Assembly: GCA_000632805.1 (NCBI GenBank) | Contig: CP007444.1 | Span: forward strand, 1,178,001 to 1,242,000 | Reading direction: 5' to 3' | DNA: 64,000 bases | Source of the DNA: Dyella jiangningensis | GTDB taxonomy: Bacteria > Pseudomonadota > Gammaproteobacteria > Xanthomonadales > Rhodanobacteraceae | Shown here: piece by piece, positions 1 through 9,939 of the stretch | How the letters are laid out: the number at the start of each line of letters is the position of its first letter | Position numbering within the stretch: the first letter of the stretch is position 1 | Program-made: the position numbers and the translations under genes | The notes under the pieces: generated by a model | Databases searched by the model: none | What the model was told of the DNA's origin: nothing | The model's input: only the letters and a program-made list of their open reading frames with translations

Positions 1-710
1 ACTACATCAACGGTTATCTCGATCGCTGCGTGGATGCGGTTCGCAAGGCCGCGGGCGCCGAGGCGATCAACCTGCTCGGCATCTGCCAGGGCGGAACGTT
101 TTCGCTGTGCTACGCAGCCACGCACGGCGAGAAGGTGAAAAACCTGATCACCATGGTGACGCCGGTGGACTTCCAGACGCCCGACAACATGCTGTCGAGC
201 TGGTCGCGCGACCTGGACGTCGACCTGTTCGTCGACACCATGGGCAACATCCCGGCCGAGCTGCTCAACTGGGTGTATCTCACGTTGAAGCCGGTGCGGC
301 TCAACCAGCAGAAGTACGTGGGCCTGGTCGACATCCTCGACAACCCGAAGGAGCTGCAGAACTTCCTGCGCATGGAGCGCTGGATCTTCGATTCGCCGGA
401 TCAGGCGGGCGAGGCGTTCCGCGAGTTCATCAAGGACTTCTACCAGCAGAACAAGCTGATCAAGGGCGAGGTGGTGATCGGCGGCAAGCCGGTCGACCTC
501 GGCATGATCACGCAGCCGGTGCTCAACATTTTCGCCGAGCAGGATCACCTGGTGCCGCCGGATGCCTCGCGCGCTTTGGGCCGCCACGTGGGCACCACCG
601 ATTACACGCAACTCGCCTTCAAGGGCGGACACATCGGGATCTACGTTTCGGGACGCGCGCAGCGCGAGGTGCCGCCGGCTATCCATCAGTGGCTCAGTAC
701 GCGAAACTGA
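1..710 (+). CDS. phaC: Class III poly(R)-hydroxyalkanoic acid synthase subunit PhaC (5' end outside window)
   Basis: Polymerises hydroxyacyl-CoA into polyhydroxyalkanoate storage granules; class III synthases act as a PhaC/PhaE complex on the granule surface. The frame is open from base 3, so the N-terminus lies upstream. The lipase-like box GICQGG carries the nucleophilic Cys codon at 84-86. The rest of the triad is visible as Asp in AEQDHLVPP and His in KGGHIGIYVSG near the C-terminus. The end HQWLSTRN fits the short class III subunit rather than the roughly 600-residue class I enzyme. phaE would be expected upstream, outside the window. The PspC-type gene starts 26 bases after the stop and may be cotranscribed. 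Family assignment is firm; the class call rests on the C-terminal pattern. Confidence 0.93.
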   Translation, partial: YINGYLDRCVDAVRKAAGAEAINLLGICQGGTFSLCYAATHGEKVKNLITMVTPVDFQTPDNMLSSWSRDLDVDLFVDTMGNIPAELLNWVYLTLKPVRLNQQKYVGLVDILDNPKELQNFLRMERWIFDSPDQAGEAFREFIKDFYQQNKLIKGEVVIGGKPVDLGMITQPVLNIFAEQDHLVPPDASRALGRHVGTTDYTQLAFKGGHIGIYVSGRAQREVPPAIHQWLSTRN

Positions 711-736
711 GCCACTGCGCGCAAGAGGACCTGCTC

Positions 737-922
737 ATGGAAAAGCGTCTGCATCGTTCGCTCTCGGATCGGAAGCTCGCCGGCGTTTGTGGCGGCATCG
801 CCGAATACCTCGGCTGGGACCCGACGCTGGTCCGCGTCCTGTGGGTGGTGCTCACCTTCATGGGTGGCTCGGGCATCGTGGCCTATCTGGTGCTGTGGTT
901 GCTGATGCCTGACGGCCCCTGA
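737..922 (+). CDS. Small PspC-domain membrane protein (61 aa)
   Basis: The peptide is almost entirely a PspC domain. The N-terminal part (RKLAGVCGGIAEYLGWDP, residues 12-29) is typical, followed by a hydrophobic stretch at about residues 32-57 that should span the inner membrane. In enterobacteria PspC is a partner in the phage-shock envelope stress response, but stand-alone 60-residue PspC peptides are common and mostly uncharacterised, so a Psp role is only inferred. The ATG at 737 is preceded by an AAGAGGA-like ribosome site (723-729). It sits between phaC and mtnA with no obvious terminator on either side. Confidence 0.85.
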   Translation: MEKRLHRSLSDRKLAGVCGGIAEYLGWDPTLVRVLWVVLTFMGGSGIVAYLVLWLLMPDGP

Positions 923-979
923 TTTTTCCCATCGCGGGCGCTGCCCGCATTCCGTTTCCTTCGATTGGCAAGACCGTTT

Positions 980-1990
980 ATGGATTACGACCGTTACGAC
1001 CGCATTCGTGCCGTGCAGTGGCAAGGCGATCATCTGCGCCTGCTCGACCAGCGCCTGCTTCCGCAGGAAGAACGCTGGATCGATTGCACGAATGCGACCC
1101 AGGTGACTCAGGCGATCAAGGACCTGGCCGTGCGCGGCGCGCCTGCCATCGGCATCGCCGCGGCCTGGGGCGTGGTGCTGGCGGCGAAGCAGGGCGAACC
1201 ACTGGATGCCGCGCTGGTCATGCTGCGCGCGGCGCGTCCTACGGCGGTGAACCTGATGTGGGCGCTGGATCGCATGAAGGCGCGCATCGCCGCTGGCGCC
1301 GACGCGTCGGCGCTCGAACGTGAAGCGCAGGCGATCCAGGACGAAGACCTGGCGGCCAATCGCCACATGGGTGAACTGGGCGCTTCGCTGATCGCTCCGC
1401 ATTCGGGCGTGCTCACGCATTGCAACACCGGTTCGCTTGCCACGGCGGGCTTCGGCACCGCGTTGGGTGTCATCCGCGCCGGTGTGGCCAGTGGTCGCAT
1501 CGAGCGCGTGTATGCCGGCGAGACCCGTCCTTGGCAACAAGGCGCGCGCCTCACCATGTGGGAGCTGGTGCGCGATGGCGTACCGGCCAAGCTCATCGCC
1601 GATTCGGCCGCGGCCCACCTGATGCGCTCGGGTGAAGTGCAGTGGGTGATCGTGGGCGCCGATCGCATTGCCGCCAATGGTGACACCGCCAACAAGATCG
1701 GTACCTACCAGCTGGCTATCGCGGCACGCCACCATGGCGTGAAGTTCATGGTCGTGGCGCCGTCATCGACGGTGGACATGGCCACGGTATCGGGCGAGGA
1801 CATCGAAATCGAGCTGCGCGATCCGGCCGAGTTGCTGGCCGTCGCCGGTCGCCGCACGGTGGTGGATGGCGCGCAGGCGTGGAATCCCGTCTTCGACGTC
1901 ACACCGGCCTCGTTGATCGACGCGATCGTCACCGAGAAGGGCGTGATCGAACGCCCAAGCACCCAGGCCATGCAGGCGATGTTCGGCTGA
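980..1990 (+). CDS. mtnA: S-methyl-5-thioribose-1-phosphate isomerase
   Basis: Converts methylthioribose-1-phosphate to methylthioribulose-1-phosphate in the methionine salvage pathway; cytosolic. The 336-residue product has the two catalytic landmarks of the family: Cys148 in LTHCNTGS and Asp228 in [13 protein letters not shown], and the substrate-binding [13 protein letters not shown] near residue 52. The ATG at 980 is chosen; a TTG 15 bases upstream is in frame but has no better ribosome site. The stop codon overlaps the ATG of the GtrA-like gene by one base (TGATG), so the two are probably translationally coupled. The mtnA-gyrA neighbourhood is familiar from Xanthomonadales. Confidence 0.95.
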   Translation: MDYDRYDRIRAVQWQGDHLRLLDQRLLPQEERWIDCTNATQVTQAIKDLAVRGAPAIGIAAAWGVVLAAKQGEPLDAALVMLRAARPTAVNLMWALDRMKARIAAGADASALEREAQAIQDEDLAANRHMGELGASLIAPHSGVLTHCNTGSLATAGFGTALGVIRAGVASGRIERVYAGETRPWQQGARLTMWELVRDGVPAKLIADSAAAHLMRSGEVQWVIVGADRIAANGDTANKIGTYQLAIAARHHGVKFMVVAPSSTVDMATVSGEDIEIELRDPAELLAVAGRRTVVDGAQAWNPVFDVTPASLIDAIVTEKGVIERPSTQAMQAMFG

Positions 1991-2400
1991 TGGGGTTGCG
2001 CCGGCAGGTCGTGCTGTTCGGTATCGGTGGCGTTATCGGCTTGATCGTCGATGCCGGCGTGGTGCAGGCATTGGTCAGCTGGGGTCATTGGAACGCGTAT
2101 GGCGCGCGCGTGGTGTCGTTTCTTGCGGCGGCGACGGCCACCTGGTTGTGGAATCGCCGTTATACCTTCGCGCACCGGCTCAGCGGGCGCTCGCTGCGTG
2201 CGGAATGGCTGCATTGGATCGCATTGATGAGCGTCGGCGCGGTGGTCAATTATGCCGCTTACGCGGCCATTCTCTTGTTCTATCCATGGCTGCATCGCTG
2301 GCCCGCGCTGGCCGTGGCAGCGAGCTCGGCCGCAGCCTCGCTGGTCAATTTTTCGACAGCTCGCGGCGTGCTTTTCAAGCGCGCCAAAACGTCGGTTTAA
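1990..2400 (+). CDS. GtrA-like integral membrane protein
   Basis: A 136-residue protein with four hydrophobic segments (about residues 5-28, 38-55, 74-96 and 103-122) and the GtrA-family signature WLWNRRYTF in the middle. GtrA-like proteins are thought to flip or help use lipid-linked sugars in cell-surface polysaccharide or O-antigen modification. No glycosyltransferase lies next to it here, so its substrate cannot be named. It overlaps the mtnA stop by one base and is probably translated from the same message, although the functions look unrelated. No terminator is seen before gyrA; the 137-base gap is AT-rich for this genome and should hold the gyrA promoter. Confidence 0.85.
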   Translation: MGLRRQVVLFGIGGVIGLIVDAGVVQALVSWGHWNAYGARVVSFLAAATATWLWNRRYTFAHRLSGRSLRAEWLHWIALMSVGAVVNYAAYAAILLFYPWLHRWPALAVAASSAAASLVNFSTARGVLFKRAKTSV

Positions 2401-2537
2401 GTTATTGATTCACAAGTAATAAATACTGTGAATTCGACGTCAAATGTGTTACGCTTAGCGGGTTGTTTCCAGGTCGCTCGCACACGCACGGAGGGTGCGT
2501 GCGCCGCGACCCTTTTCATCATCAGGGAAGCCGATTG

Positions 2538-5186
2538 ATGGCAGAACTCGCCAAAGAAGTCATTCGCGTCAACATCGAAGACGAGATGCGCCAGAGCTAC
2601 CTCGATTACGCCATGAGCGTGATCGTGGGACGCGCCCTTCCGGATGTCCGCGACGGCCTCAAACCTGTGCACCGCCGCGTCCTGTTCGCCATGAACGAAC
2701 TGGGCAACGCCTGGAACAAGCCCTACAAGAAATCGGCCCGCGTGGTCGGTGACGTCATCGGTAAATACCACCCGCACGGCGACGCCTCGGTCTACGACGC
2801 GATCGTGCGCATGGCCCAGCCGTTCTCGCTGCGCTACATGCTGGTCGACGGCCAGGGTAACTTCGGTTCGGTCGATGGCGACAACGCGGCGGCGATGCGA
2901 TACACCGAGGTGCGCATGTCGCGCCTCACGCAGGAGCTGCTGGCGGACATCGACAAAGACACCGTCGACTTCGGTCCCAACTACGACGAAAGCGAGCAGG
3001 AGCCGCTGGTTCTGCCGACGCGCGTGCCGAACCTGCTGGTGAACGGCTCGGCCGGTATCGCGGTGGGTATGGCCACCAACGTGCCGCCGCACAACCTCAA
3101 CGAAGTCATCTCTGCGACGATCGCGCTGATCGACGATCCGTCGCTGTCGATCGATGACCTGATGCAGTACATCCCGGGTCCGGACTTTCCGACCGCCGGC
3201 ATCATCAACGGCTCCTCGGGGATCATCGAGGCGTATCGCACCGGCCGCGGCCGCATCCTGGTGCGTGCGCGCACCGAGATCGAAACCGAGTCGAACGGCC
3301 GCGAGACGATCCTCGTCCACGAGCTGCCGTACCAGGTGAACAAGGCTCGCCTGATCGAGAAGATCGCGGAGCTGGTCAAGGAAAAGAAGATCGAAGGCAT
3401 CAGCGAGCTGCGCGATGAGTCCGACAAGGACGGCATGCGCGTGGTGATTGAGATCCGTCGCGACGCGATGGCCGACGTGGTGCTCAACAACCTGTTCCAG
3501 CAGACGCAGCTGCAGGTGACGTTCGGCATCAACATGGTTGCGCTGCTGGACGGCCAGCCGCGCCTGCTGAACCTCAAGGACATCCTCGAAGCGTTCATCC
3601 GCCACCGCCGCGAAGTGGTGACGCGTCGTACCATCTTCGAGCTGCGCAAGGCGCGTGCGCGCGCGCACATCCTCGAAGGCCTCACCGTCGCGCTTGCCAA
3701 CATTGACGAGATGATCGAGCTGATCCGCACCTCGGCATCGCCGCAGGAAGCGCGCGAGCGCATGCTCGCGCGCAAGTGGCAGCCGGGCATGGTCGCCACG
3801 TTGCTGCAGGCGGCGGGTGCGGAAGCTTCGCGTCCTGAAGACATGGATCCGCGCGACGGCCTCAAGGCCGAGGGCTACCAGCTGTCCGAAGTGCAGGCCC
3901 AGGAAATCCTGGCCATGCGCCTGCATCGCCTCACCGGCCTGGAGCAGGAAAAGCTTTCCGACGAATACCGCCAGGTGCTCGAGACGATCCGCGGCCTGAT
4001 CCAGATTCTGGAAGATCCCGCACGCCTGCTCGCGGTGATTCGCGACGAACTGATCGTGATCAACGAGGAGTTCGGCGACAAGCGTCGTACCGAGATCCAG
4101 CATTCGCAGGAAGACCTCAACGTCCTCGACCTGATCGCGCCGGAAGACGTGGTGGTTACGTTGTCGCACACCGGCTACGTGAAGCGCCAGCCGGCCAGCA
4201 CCTATCGTGCACAGCGCCGTGGCGGCAAGGGCCGTTCGGCGTCGGCCTTGAAGGACGAGGATTTCGTCGAGCAGCTGTGGGTGGTGAACACCCATGACAC
4301 GCTGCTCACCTTCACCAGCACGGGTCGCGTGTACTGGCTCAATGTGTATCAGATGCCCGATTCGGGCCCGAACGCGCGCGGCAAGCCGATGGTGAACCTG
4401 CTGCCGCTGGGCGAGGGCGAAAAGGTGCAGGCCGTGCTGCCGGTGCGCGAATACACCGAAGACCGCTTCGTGTTCTTTGCCACCAAGCAGGGCACGGTGA
4501 AGAAGACGCCGCTGACCGAGTTCGCGTTCCAGCTGCAGAAGGGCAAGATCGCCATCAATCTCGATGAGGGCGATGCACTGGTCAACGTCGCGCTGACCGA
4601 CGGCAACAGCGATGTGCTGCTGTTCGCGTCCAACGGCAAGACGGTGCGCTTCGACGAGTCGGAAGTGCGCTCGATGGGCCGTACCGCCACCGGCGTGCGT
4701 GGCATGCGACTGGCGGACGACGCCACCGTGGTGTCGCTGATCGTGGCGGCCGAGGGCGACATCCTCACCGCGACCGAGCGTGGCTACGGCAAGCGCACGG
4801 TGCTCGACGAATTCCCGAAGAAGGGTCGCGGCACGCAAGGCGTGATCGGCATCCAGTGCTCCGAACGCAATGGCGCGCTCGTCGCAGCGACGCAGGTCAC
4901 CGAAGCGCACGAGATGATGCTGATTTCCGACCAGGGCACGCTGGTGCGTACCCGCGTGGCGGAAGTCTCGCAGCTCAGCCGCAATACCCAGGGTGTGACG
5001 CTGATCCGCCTGCCGGCGGACGAGAAGCTGGTGAGCGTGGTGCGTCTTGATGCAGAAACCGAAAGCGCCGAGGGCGAAGAGGGCGCAGCGCCCGACGCGA
5101 TCGGCGACGACGTGTCGACAGCGTCGGACGGCACCAGCGGCGATGTGCCCGAAACGGGTGACGACACCCCTGGCGACGGCGAGTGA
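2538..5186 (+). CDS. gyrA: DNA gyrase subunit A
   Basis: Breakage-reunion subunit of DNA gyrase, which introduces negative supercoils together with GyrB. The 882-residue product has the catalytic tyrosine at residue 122 (AAMRYTEVR) and the GyrA box QRRGGKG, which is required for DNA wrapping. Its C-terminal tail of about 40 residues is strongly acidic; in other species such a tail tunes supercoiling activity. The start ATG follows an AGGGAAG ribosome site (2524-2530). Oddity: the quinolone-resistance region aligns without gaps to E. coli numbering and reads GDASVYD, giving Ala83, Ser84 and Asp87, so the usual Ser/Thr83 is absent. A strong terminator follows at 5207. Confidence 0.98.
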   Translation: MAELAKEVIRVNIEDEMRQSYLDYAMSVIVGRALPDVRDGLKPVHRRVLFAMNELGNAWNKPYKKSARVVGDVIGKYHPHGDASVYDAIVRMAQPFSLRYMLVDGQGNFGSVDGDNAAAMRYTEVRMSRLTQELLADIDKDTVDFGPNYDESEQEPLVLPTRVPNLLVNGSAGIAVGMATNVPPHNLNEVISATIALIDDPSLSIDDLMQYIPGPDFPTAGIINGSSGIIEAYRTGRGRILVRARTEIETESNGRETILVHELPYQVNKARLIEKIAELVKEKKIEGISELRDESDKDGMRVVIEIRRDAMADVVLNNLFQQTQLQVTFGINMVALLDGQPRLLNLKDILEAFIRHRREVVTRRTIFELRKARARAHILEGLTVALANIDEMIELIRTSASPQEARERMLARKWQPGMVATLLQAAGAEASRPEDMDPRDGLKAEGYQLSEVQAQEILAMRLHRLTGLEQEKLSDEYRQVLETIRGLIQILEDPARLLAVIRDELIVINEEFGDKRRTEIQHSQEDLNVLDLIAPEDVVVTLSHTGYVKRQPASTYRAQRRGGKGRSASALKDEDFVEQLWVVNTHDTLLTFTSTGRVYWLNVYQMPDSGPNARGKPMVNLLPLGEGEKVQAVLPVREYTEDRFVFFATKQGTVKKTPLTEFAFQLQKGKIAINLDEGDALVNVALTDGNSDVLLFASNGKTVRFDESEVRSMGRTATGVRGMRLADDATVVSLIVAAEGDILTATERGYGKRTVLDEFPKKGRGTQGVIGIQCSERNGALVAATQVTEAHEMMLISDQGTLVRTRVAEVSQLSRNTQGVTLIRLPADEKLVSVVRLDAETESAEGEEGAAPDAIGDDVSTASDGTSGDVPETGDDTPGDGE

Positions 5187-5206
5187 TGCTCGCTCGATGA
5201 CCTGAA

Positions 5207-5238
5207 GAAAACCCCGGCTTGGCCGGGGTTTTCTTTTT
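5207..5238 (+). terminator. Rho-independent terminator after gyrA, probably bidirectional
   Basis: A perfect 12-bp inverted repeat (GAAAACCCCGGC, 5207-5218, and its complement, 5222-5233) with a TTG loop is followed by TTTTT. It lies between gyrA and the convergent amidohydrolase gene that ends at 5246. The A-rich left flank lets it serve the minus strand as well. Confidence 0.9.
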
Positions 5239-5245
5239 CATGCCA

Positions 5246-7246
5246 TCACGGCGTGAAGCCGACGGACTGCCACAAGGGTGCGGGATCGTAAACCGCGCCG
5301 GCCTCGATGGTCTTCGCGATGCGCCGCGTGTTGTGGATGTCGGCGAGCGGGTCGCCATCCAGCAGCACCATGTCGGCTCGCTTGCCCACGGTCAACGTAC
5401 CGACTTCCTTATCGAGTCCCATCACGCGCGCGGGCACACTGGTTGCCGCCATCAGCGCCTCCATCGGCGTGAAGCCCGCCTGGACGTAGATTTCCAGTTC
5501 GCGGTGCAGGGAATAACCGGGAATGGCCTGGTCCGTCCCGGCGACGATGGGCAGGCCTTGCCGATGCAGTTCGCGCAGGGTGGCTAGAAGGTAGTCGTAC
5601 CGCTTGGCACGCTCTGGCGGAACGCCCGGGCTGTCCAGTGCCGCGGCGAGTTCGGGCGCGACATGCGTGATGCCGGGTTCAATGGCGCTGAGCGGCGTCG
5701 TCTGCGGATGCATCTGCGTCTCGAACAGGACGATCGTGTCGTCGATGACGGTGTGGTGTTCGCGGAACAACGCCAGCTGGCGCGTGGCGTCCGGCGTGGT
5801 GAAGTCCAGCGGAGGAAGCGGCTTGTTGCGCTCCATGTGCAGCAGGTCGCGCGCGACGAAATGAACGTGGTTTATGCCGTCGTAGCCATCCTTGACGACC
5901 TGCTCGGATGTCATGCCTTCGGGTACGTGACCCGTCACCGTCATGCCAAGTCGATGCGCTTCGGCGGTGATCACCGGCACCAGCTCGGGCTTCATGCTGC
6001 TGTAGATCTTGATCTGTCGTGCGCCGACGTCCTTGTAGCGTTTGACCCAGGCCTTGGCCTGTTCGGGCGTATCCGCAATGACCGCACCCAAGGTAATCGG
6101 GCCTGTGCCATCAATCACGCCGGCAATGAGGATGCGTGGACCGATGCCGCGCCCCTGGTCGATCGCGTCGCGCACGGCGGTGATGAAGTCGAACACGTTG
6201 CCGCAATCGCGCACCGTGGTAACGCCCGAGGCGAGGTACACCGGCCCCCATTCGACCTGTTCGTAGTGGGCGTGCATGTCCCACAAGCCGGGGATCAGGA
6301 ATTTGCCGTGGCCGTCGACGATTTCGTAGCCTTTCGTCGATGCGTGATCCTTGGCATGGGCGATACGACTGATGCGACCGTCATCCATGAACACGGCGAC
6401 ATCGTCTTGGGCCGGCGCGCCGGTGCCGTCGATCAGCGTGACGTTGGTAACGACGAGCCGCTTCACGATCGGCTGTCGCCCCTTGGCGGCGAGCTGGGCC
6501 AGCGAGGCAAGGCCGTCGTTCGCGGCGCGCTGGATGAAGGTGCCCAGTGCAGGCTCGTAGGCTTCGCGCACCGCTTCGAAATGATCGAACTCCGCGTCGC
6601 GCGTGGCGAGAGCGGCCAGCTGGTTGTTGTCGTCCATCCACAGCGCTTCGCTGCCCCATGCGAGCCCTGATACCTGGTAGCCGTGCAGGGTGACGTCGCG
6701 ATCGGCGACCTTGATGTGGAGGTCGGACGTGGGTTGGATGTGAATATCGTTGCCGGGCGGCGCGGCGATGCGCGCGGGGCGTCCCTGCGAAAGCCAGTAA
6801 CGCATCAACATCTGCTGCATGGCGACCGGCGAATAGCCGTCCATCAGGAAGGTGTGGTCGTTGGCGGGGTAGAGCGTCTTCTTGCCGTCGCGCACCAGCG
6901 ACACGTGCGTGCGCGTCGCATCGATGGCGAAGTCATCGTTCAAGTCACTGGAGCGAGAGGACTTGCCTCGCGTGGTCAACGACAACGGATGCGCTTCATC
7001 GGCGGCGCGGTAGTCAGTCTTGAGCGGCACGGGCGTGCCGCGGTCGGTGAACAGAAAATCGGACGTGAGCTGCAGCTGCCCGTCCTTGCGATCCAGCGTA
7101 TAGGTTTCCTTGCCGATCGCCCGCGCGAACTTGTGCAGCACGAACGTGCCTTGTTCGTTCGCAGGGTTCGACTGCGCATGGATGCCTGATGAAGCGGAAG
7201 CGAGGACACCGGCGATAACGAAAGCGACTGCACACTCCAGCTTCAT
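5246..7246 (-). CDS. Secreted amidohydrolase-family protein (imidazolonepropionase/prolidase-like)
   Basis: A 666-residue protein with a signal peptide (about residues 1-24, ending GIHAQS). A lineage-specific domain of about 240 residues is followed by an amidohydrolase TIM-barrel. Metal-binding elements are visible: DMHAHYE (the HxH strand), TVTGHVPEG, NHVHFVA and AGTDQAIPG (the terminal Asp). The C-terminal composite-domain sequence GKRADMVLLDGDPL is typical of the superfamily. Family members hydrolyse cyclic amides, Xaa-Pro dipeptides or similar C-N bonds; the substrate cannot be told from sequence. The location is probably periplasmic. It is transcribed convergently to gyrA. Confidence 0.85.
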   Translation of the reverse strand: MKLECAVAFVIAGVLASASSGIHAQSNPANEQGTFVLHKFARAIGKETYTLDRKDGQLQLTSDFLFTDRGTPVPLKTDYRAADEAHPLSLTTRGKSSRSSDLNDDFAIDATRTHVSLVRDGKKTLYPANDHTFLMDGYSPVAMQQMLMRYWLSQGRPARIAAPPGNDIHIQPTSDLHIKVADRDVTLHGYQVSGLAWGSEALWMDDNNQLAALATRDAEFDHFEAVREAYEPALGTFIQRAANDGLASLAQLAAKGRQPIVKRLVVTNVTLIDGTGAPAQDDVAVFMDDGRISRIAHAKDHASTKGYEIVDGHGKFLIPGLWDMHAHYEQVEWGPVYLASGVTTVRDCGNVFDFITAVRDAIDQGRGIGPRILIAGVIDGTGPITLGAVIADTPEQAKAWVKRYKDVGARQIKIYSSMKPELVPVITAEAHRLGMTVTGHVPEGMTSEQVVKDGYDGINHVHFVARDLLHMERNKPLPPLDFTTPDATRQLALFREHHTVIDDTIVLFETQMHPQTTPLSAIEPGITHVAPELAAALDSPGVPPERAKRYDYLLATLRELHRQGLPIVAGTDQAIPGYSLHRELEIYVQAGFTPMEALMAATSVPARVMGLDKEVGTLTVGKRADMVLLDGDPLADIHNTRRIAKTIEAGAVYDPAPLWQSVGFTP

Positions 7247-7368
7247 GGACAGCTCCTGACGCGGGTGACGGGCGAAACCCGATGGTCGTCGACATGACGG
7301 TCGACGCGGGACCCGGCGACGTTACCTGCGCGGGTTCGACACCGCCAGTGCGTGTCGTGTGTCCACCG

Positions 7369-7749
7369 TCAAGCGGGTGTCACGCTGATCTCGTCCACGC
7401 GCGTGCCGTAGAAGGCGAGGTGATCCTTGATGTCGGCCACCGCATCGTAAGGATGCTCGTAGGTCCACACGGCATTGATCGAACGATCGCCGCCAAGCGG
7501 AATGCTGTAGTACGAGCAGTCGCCCTTGTACGGGCAATAGGTGTGGTGGTCCGTACGCTCGAGCAGTGACATGTCCACATCCTTGCGAGGGATGTAATGG
7601 ACCGGTGGATAGGACGCTTCGCGCAAGGTGAGTGCGGAGCGCGTATCGGCCAGCACGCGCCCGCCAATGCGTACGACGATATGGGAAGACTCAGGGCTGA
7701 CCTCGATCGGATGATCGGGGCCGGGGATCCGCTGCACGCGGCTATTCAT
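7369..7749 (-). CDS. DUF427 domain-containing protein
   Basis: A 126-residue soluble protein made of one DUF427 domain. The conserved features [14 protein letters not shown] (about residues 47-60), the [14 protein letters not shown] segment (68-81), WTYEHPYD and DHLAFY are all present. The fold is a small beta barrel (Nudix-unrelated) of unknown biochemical role, with a conserved Cys pair in CPYKGDC. It is transcribed in the same direction as the upstream amidohydrolase, with a gap of about 120 bases that holds no clear terminator. Function is unknown. Confidence 0.85.
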   Translation of the reverse strand: MNSRVQRIPGPDHPIEVSPESSHIVVRIGGRVLADTRSALTLREASYPPVHYIPRKDVDMSLLERTDHHTYCPYKGDCSYYSIPLGGDRSINAVWTYEHPYDAVADIKDHLAFYGTRVDEISVTPA

Positions 7750-7824
7750 GGCATCCGTCCTGCGGCAAAGGGAGTGTCGAGGCTACTCCCTCCCGCGATC
7801 AGGGGACGTATAAGCAGGCCGATA

Positions 7825-8304
7825 TCAGGCAATGGCTTCCAGCATGGCTTCGGCGGACGAGACGCGGAATTCGCCCGGCGCCTCCACCTGCAGCACCTTG
7901 ACCACCCCGTTTTCCGCGTACAGCGCGAAGCGGCGGGAGCGCAGGCCCATGCCATAGCCGCTGCCATCCAGTTCCAGGCCCAGCGCTCGGGTGAAGCTGC
8001 CGTTGCCGTCGGCCAGCATCAGCAGGCTGTGCGGCACGTTCTGGGACGCCGCCCAGGCCTGCATCACGTAGGCATCGTTGACGGCCAGGCACATCACGTC
8101 GATGCCGCGCGCCTGGAACTCGGCGTAATGCTGGACATAGCCCGGCAGGTGCCGATTGGAACAAGTGGGCGTGAAGGCGCCGGGCACGGCGAACATCACC
8201 ACGTTGCGACCCGCGAACAGGGCGGCGGTGCCGGTCTGTTCGATGCCTTCGCCGATGGCGCGGATCTCGATATCGGGAAGGGTCTGGCCGACCTGGATGC
8301 TCAT
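7825..8304 (-). CDS. Peroxiredoxin, Prx5 type
   Basis: Thiol peroxidase that reduces hydrogen and organic peroxides in the cytosol. The 159-residue protein has the Prx5 active-site signature PGAFTPTCS with the peroxidatic cysteine at residue 48. A second cysteine at about residue 86 ([10 protein letters not shown]) lies in the region typical of the family. There is no fused glutaredoxin domain, so reduction must come from a separate glutaredoxin, glutathione or thioredoxin. The gene stands between DUF427 on the same strand and the divergent cbpA-like gene; about 230 bases upstream contain no clear operator. In several bacteria this family is under OxyR, but no OxyR site can be claimed here. 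Confidence 0.92.
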   Translation of the reverse strand: MSIQVGQTLPDIEIRAIGEGIEQTGTAALFAGRNVVMFAVPGAFTPTCSNRHLPGYVQHYAEFQARGIDVMCLAVNDAYVMQAWAASQNVPHSLLMLADGNGSFTRALGLELDGSGYGMGLRSRRFALYAENGVVKVLQVEAPGEFRVSSAEAMLEAIA

Positions 8305-8535
8305 GAATGGGGGCCTTGGGGAGAGGTGAGAAGGTGGATGCTAGCGCCTGGCAGGGCGCCTTGTCGCCTTGAATCACGTAGCTTTCGCACCCATCTCAAC
8401 GACCATAGAGAGGGTGGCGGTCAACGCCATGCATTACCCAAACGAGTCAGGCGGGTTCTGCCTTGCCGGTGGGTCGGCGGAAGGGCGATAGTTCCCGCAC
8501 GCCACGCTGGGCGGAGCGATCGCCGGGGAGCGGCA

Positions 8536-9435
8536 GTGGAATTCAAAGATTATTACGACATCCTGGGCGTAAAGCCGGAAGCGACGGAGGCCGAGATCAA
8601 GGCCGCCTATCGCAAGCTGGCCAAGAAGTACCATCCCGACCGCAACAAGGACGCGGGCGCGGAAGAGAAGTTCAAGGCGATCAACGAAGCGAACGAAGTG
8701 CTTCGCGACGCCGAAAAGCGTCGCGCCTACGACGAACTGCGCGCAGGCGGTTACCGCGGTGGCGAGCAGTTCCGCCCGCCGCCGGGCTGGGGCCAGAGCC
8801 ACGGTTTCGATTTCGGCGGCGAGGGCGGCGGCGATTTCAGCGATTTCTTCGAGAGCCTGTTCGGGCGCAGTGCCGGCGGGCCGCGTGGCGCGCCGCGCGC
8901 GCGTCGTGGCGGCGATGTGCATGCACATGTGCAGATCGACCTGCAGACAGCCTTCGATGGCGGCCGGACGCGCCTGGCACTGCAGGACGGGCACGGCGGC
9001 GAGCGCGTGCTGGAGGTGAAGATTCCCGCGGGCATCCAGCCGGGCCAGGTGATCCGCCTCGCCGGGCAGGGACATGCAGGAAGCGGCGGTGCACCCAATG
9101 GCGATCTGCTGCTCGAAGTCGGCATCCGCGACGACGCGCGCTTCAAGCTGGATGGTCGCAACGTGTTGCATGTGCTGCCCATCGCGCCGTGGGAAGCCGC
9201 ACTCGGTGCCACCGTGCCGGTGCCTACATTGGCTGGCACGGTGGATCTGCGCATTCCCGCCGGTTCGCAGTCGGGTCGCAAGTTGCGGCTCAAGGGGCGT
9301 GGCCTGCCGGGTGCGCATCCGGGTGATCAGCTGGTGGAACTGTCGATCCGTACGCCGATCGCCGACAGCGACGAACAGCGCAAGGCCTACGAGTCGTTGC
9401 GCGACGCATTCGAGGCATACGACCCGCGGCACTGA
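8536..9435 (+). CDS. cbpA: DnaJ-class co-chaperone, CbpA type
   Basis: Co-chaperone that stimulates DnaK; CbpA also binds curved DNA. The 299-residue protein has an N-terminal J domain with HPD at residues 33-35. A Gly/Phe-rich linker (about 75-120) follows, then the two-part DnaJ C-terminal substrate-binding domain. The Cys-rich zinc finger of true DnaJ is absent, which points to CbpA. The start is taken as GTG at 8536 because GGGGAG (8525-8530) lies at proper distance and the J-domain motif [12 protein letters not shown] begins exactly there. The open frame extends much further upstream but that extension has no homology. A terminator follows at 9458. Confidence 0.93.
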   Translation: MEFKDYYDILGVKPEATEAEIKAAYRKLAKKYHPDRNKDAGAEEKFKAINEANEVLRDAEKRRAYDELRAGGYRGGEQFRPPPGWGQSHGFDFGGEGGGDFSDFFESLFGRSAGGPRGAPRARRGGDVHAHVQIDLQTAFDGGRTRLALQDGHGGERVLEVKIPAGIQPGQVIRLAGQGHAGSGGAPNGDLLLEVGIRDDARFKLDGRNVLHVLPIAPWEAALGATVPVPTLAGTVDLRIPAGSQSGRKLRLKGRGLPGAHPGDQLVELSIRTPIADSDEQRKAYESLRDAFEAYDPRH

Positions 9436-9457
9436 TGGCCGTACGGACGGCCAAATG

Positions 9458-9485
9458 AAAACGGCGCCGAGGGGCGCCGTTTTTT
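9458..9485 (+). terminator. Rho-independent terminator between cbpA and pilH
   Basis: The inverted repeat AAAACGGCGCC / GGCGCCGTTTT with a short G-rich loop ends in a run of six T on the plus strand. The A run on the left makes it usable for the convergent pilH gene as well. Confidence 0.88.
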
Positions 9486-9504
9486 AAGGAGCATGCAGCC
9501 CGCG

Positions 9505-9870
9505 TCAGGCGGGGAGCAGTTCCTTCAGCGTGGTCACCAGTTCCTCTTCCTTGATCGGCTTGGTGACGTAGGCCTTCGCGCCCTGGCGCAGGCCCCACAC
9601 CTTGTCGGTCTCCTGGTCCTTGGTGGTGACCAGCACGACGGGAATGTGCGAGGTGTCCGGGTCCTTGCTGATGGTGCGGGTGGCCTGGAAACCGTTGAGG
9701 TTCGGCATCACCACGTCCATCAGGATCAGGTCGGGACGTTCCCGCCTGGCCGCTTCGACACCCGCCGCGCCATCTTCCGCGGTAAGGGCCTCATGCCCGA
9801 GCTTTTCGACGATACGCTTGATGCCCAGCAACTGCGACGGCGAGTCGTCGACGATCAGGATGCGTGCCAT
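9505..9870 (-). CDS. pilH: Single-domain response regulator, PilH-like
   Basis: A 121-residue CheY-fold receiver without an output domain. The acidic pocket (VDDS, residues 7-10), the phosphoacceptor Asp52 in LILMDVVMP, Thr82 or 83 and Lys104 in VTKPI are all intact. The stretches GLNGFQATR-like (here NLNGFQATRT) and TTKDQETDKVWG match Pseudomonas PilH closely. In type IV pilus systems PilH is the retraction-side regulator of the Chp chemosensory pathway. The rest of that pathway (pilG, pilI, pilJ, chpA) is not next to it here, so this is either a detached pilH or a paralogue. Confidence 0.85.
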   Translation of the reverse strand: MARILIVDDSPSQLLGIKRIVEKLGHEALTAEDGAAGVEAARRERPDLILMDVVMPNLNGFQATRTISKDPDTSHIPVVLVTTKDQETDKVWGLRQGAKAYVTKPIKEEELVTTLKELLPA

Positions 9871-9939
9871 AAGGTGGGATTCCCCTTGTTGTTTCGTTTG
9901 ATTCTAAAGGCGCGAGTGCCGCGCTTCCAAGCATGGCGG

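Noticed and set aside
2397..4910. 837-aa open frame antisense to gyrA
   Set aside because: It mirrors the codon positions of gyrA in GC-rich DNA, has a His/Arg/Gln-rich composition with no domain, and gyrA is certain.
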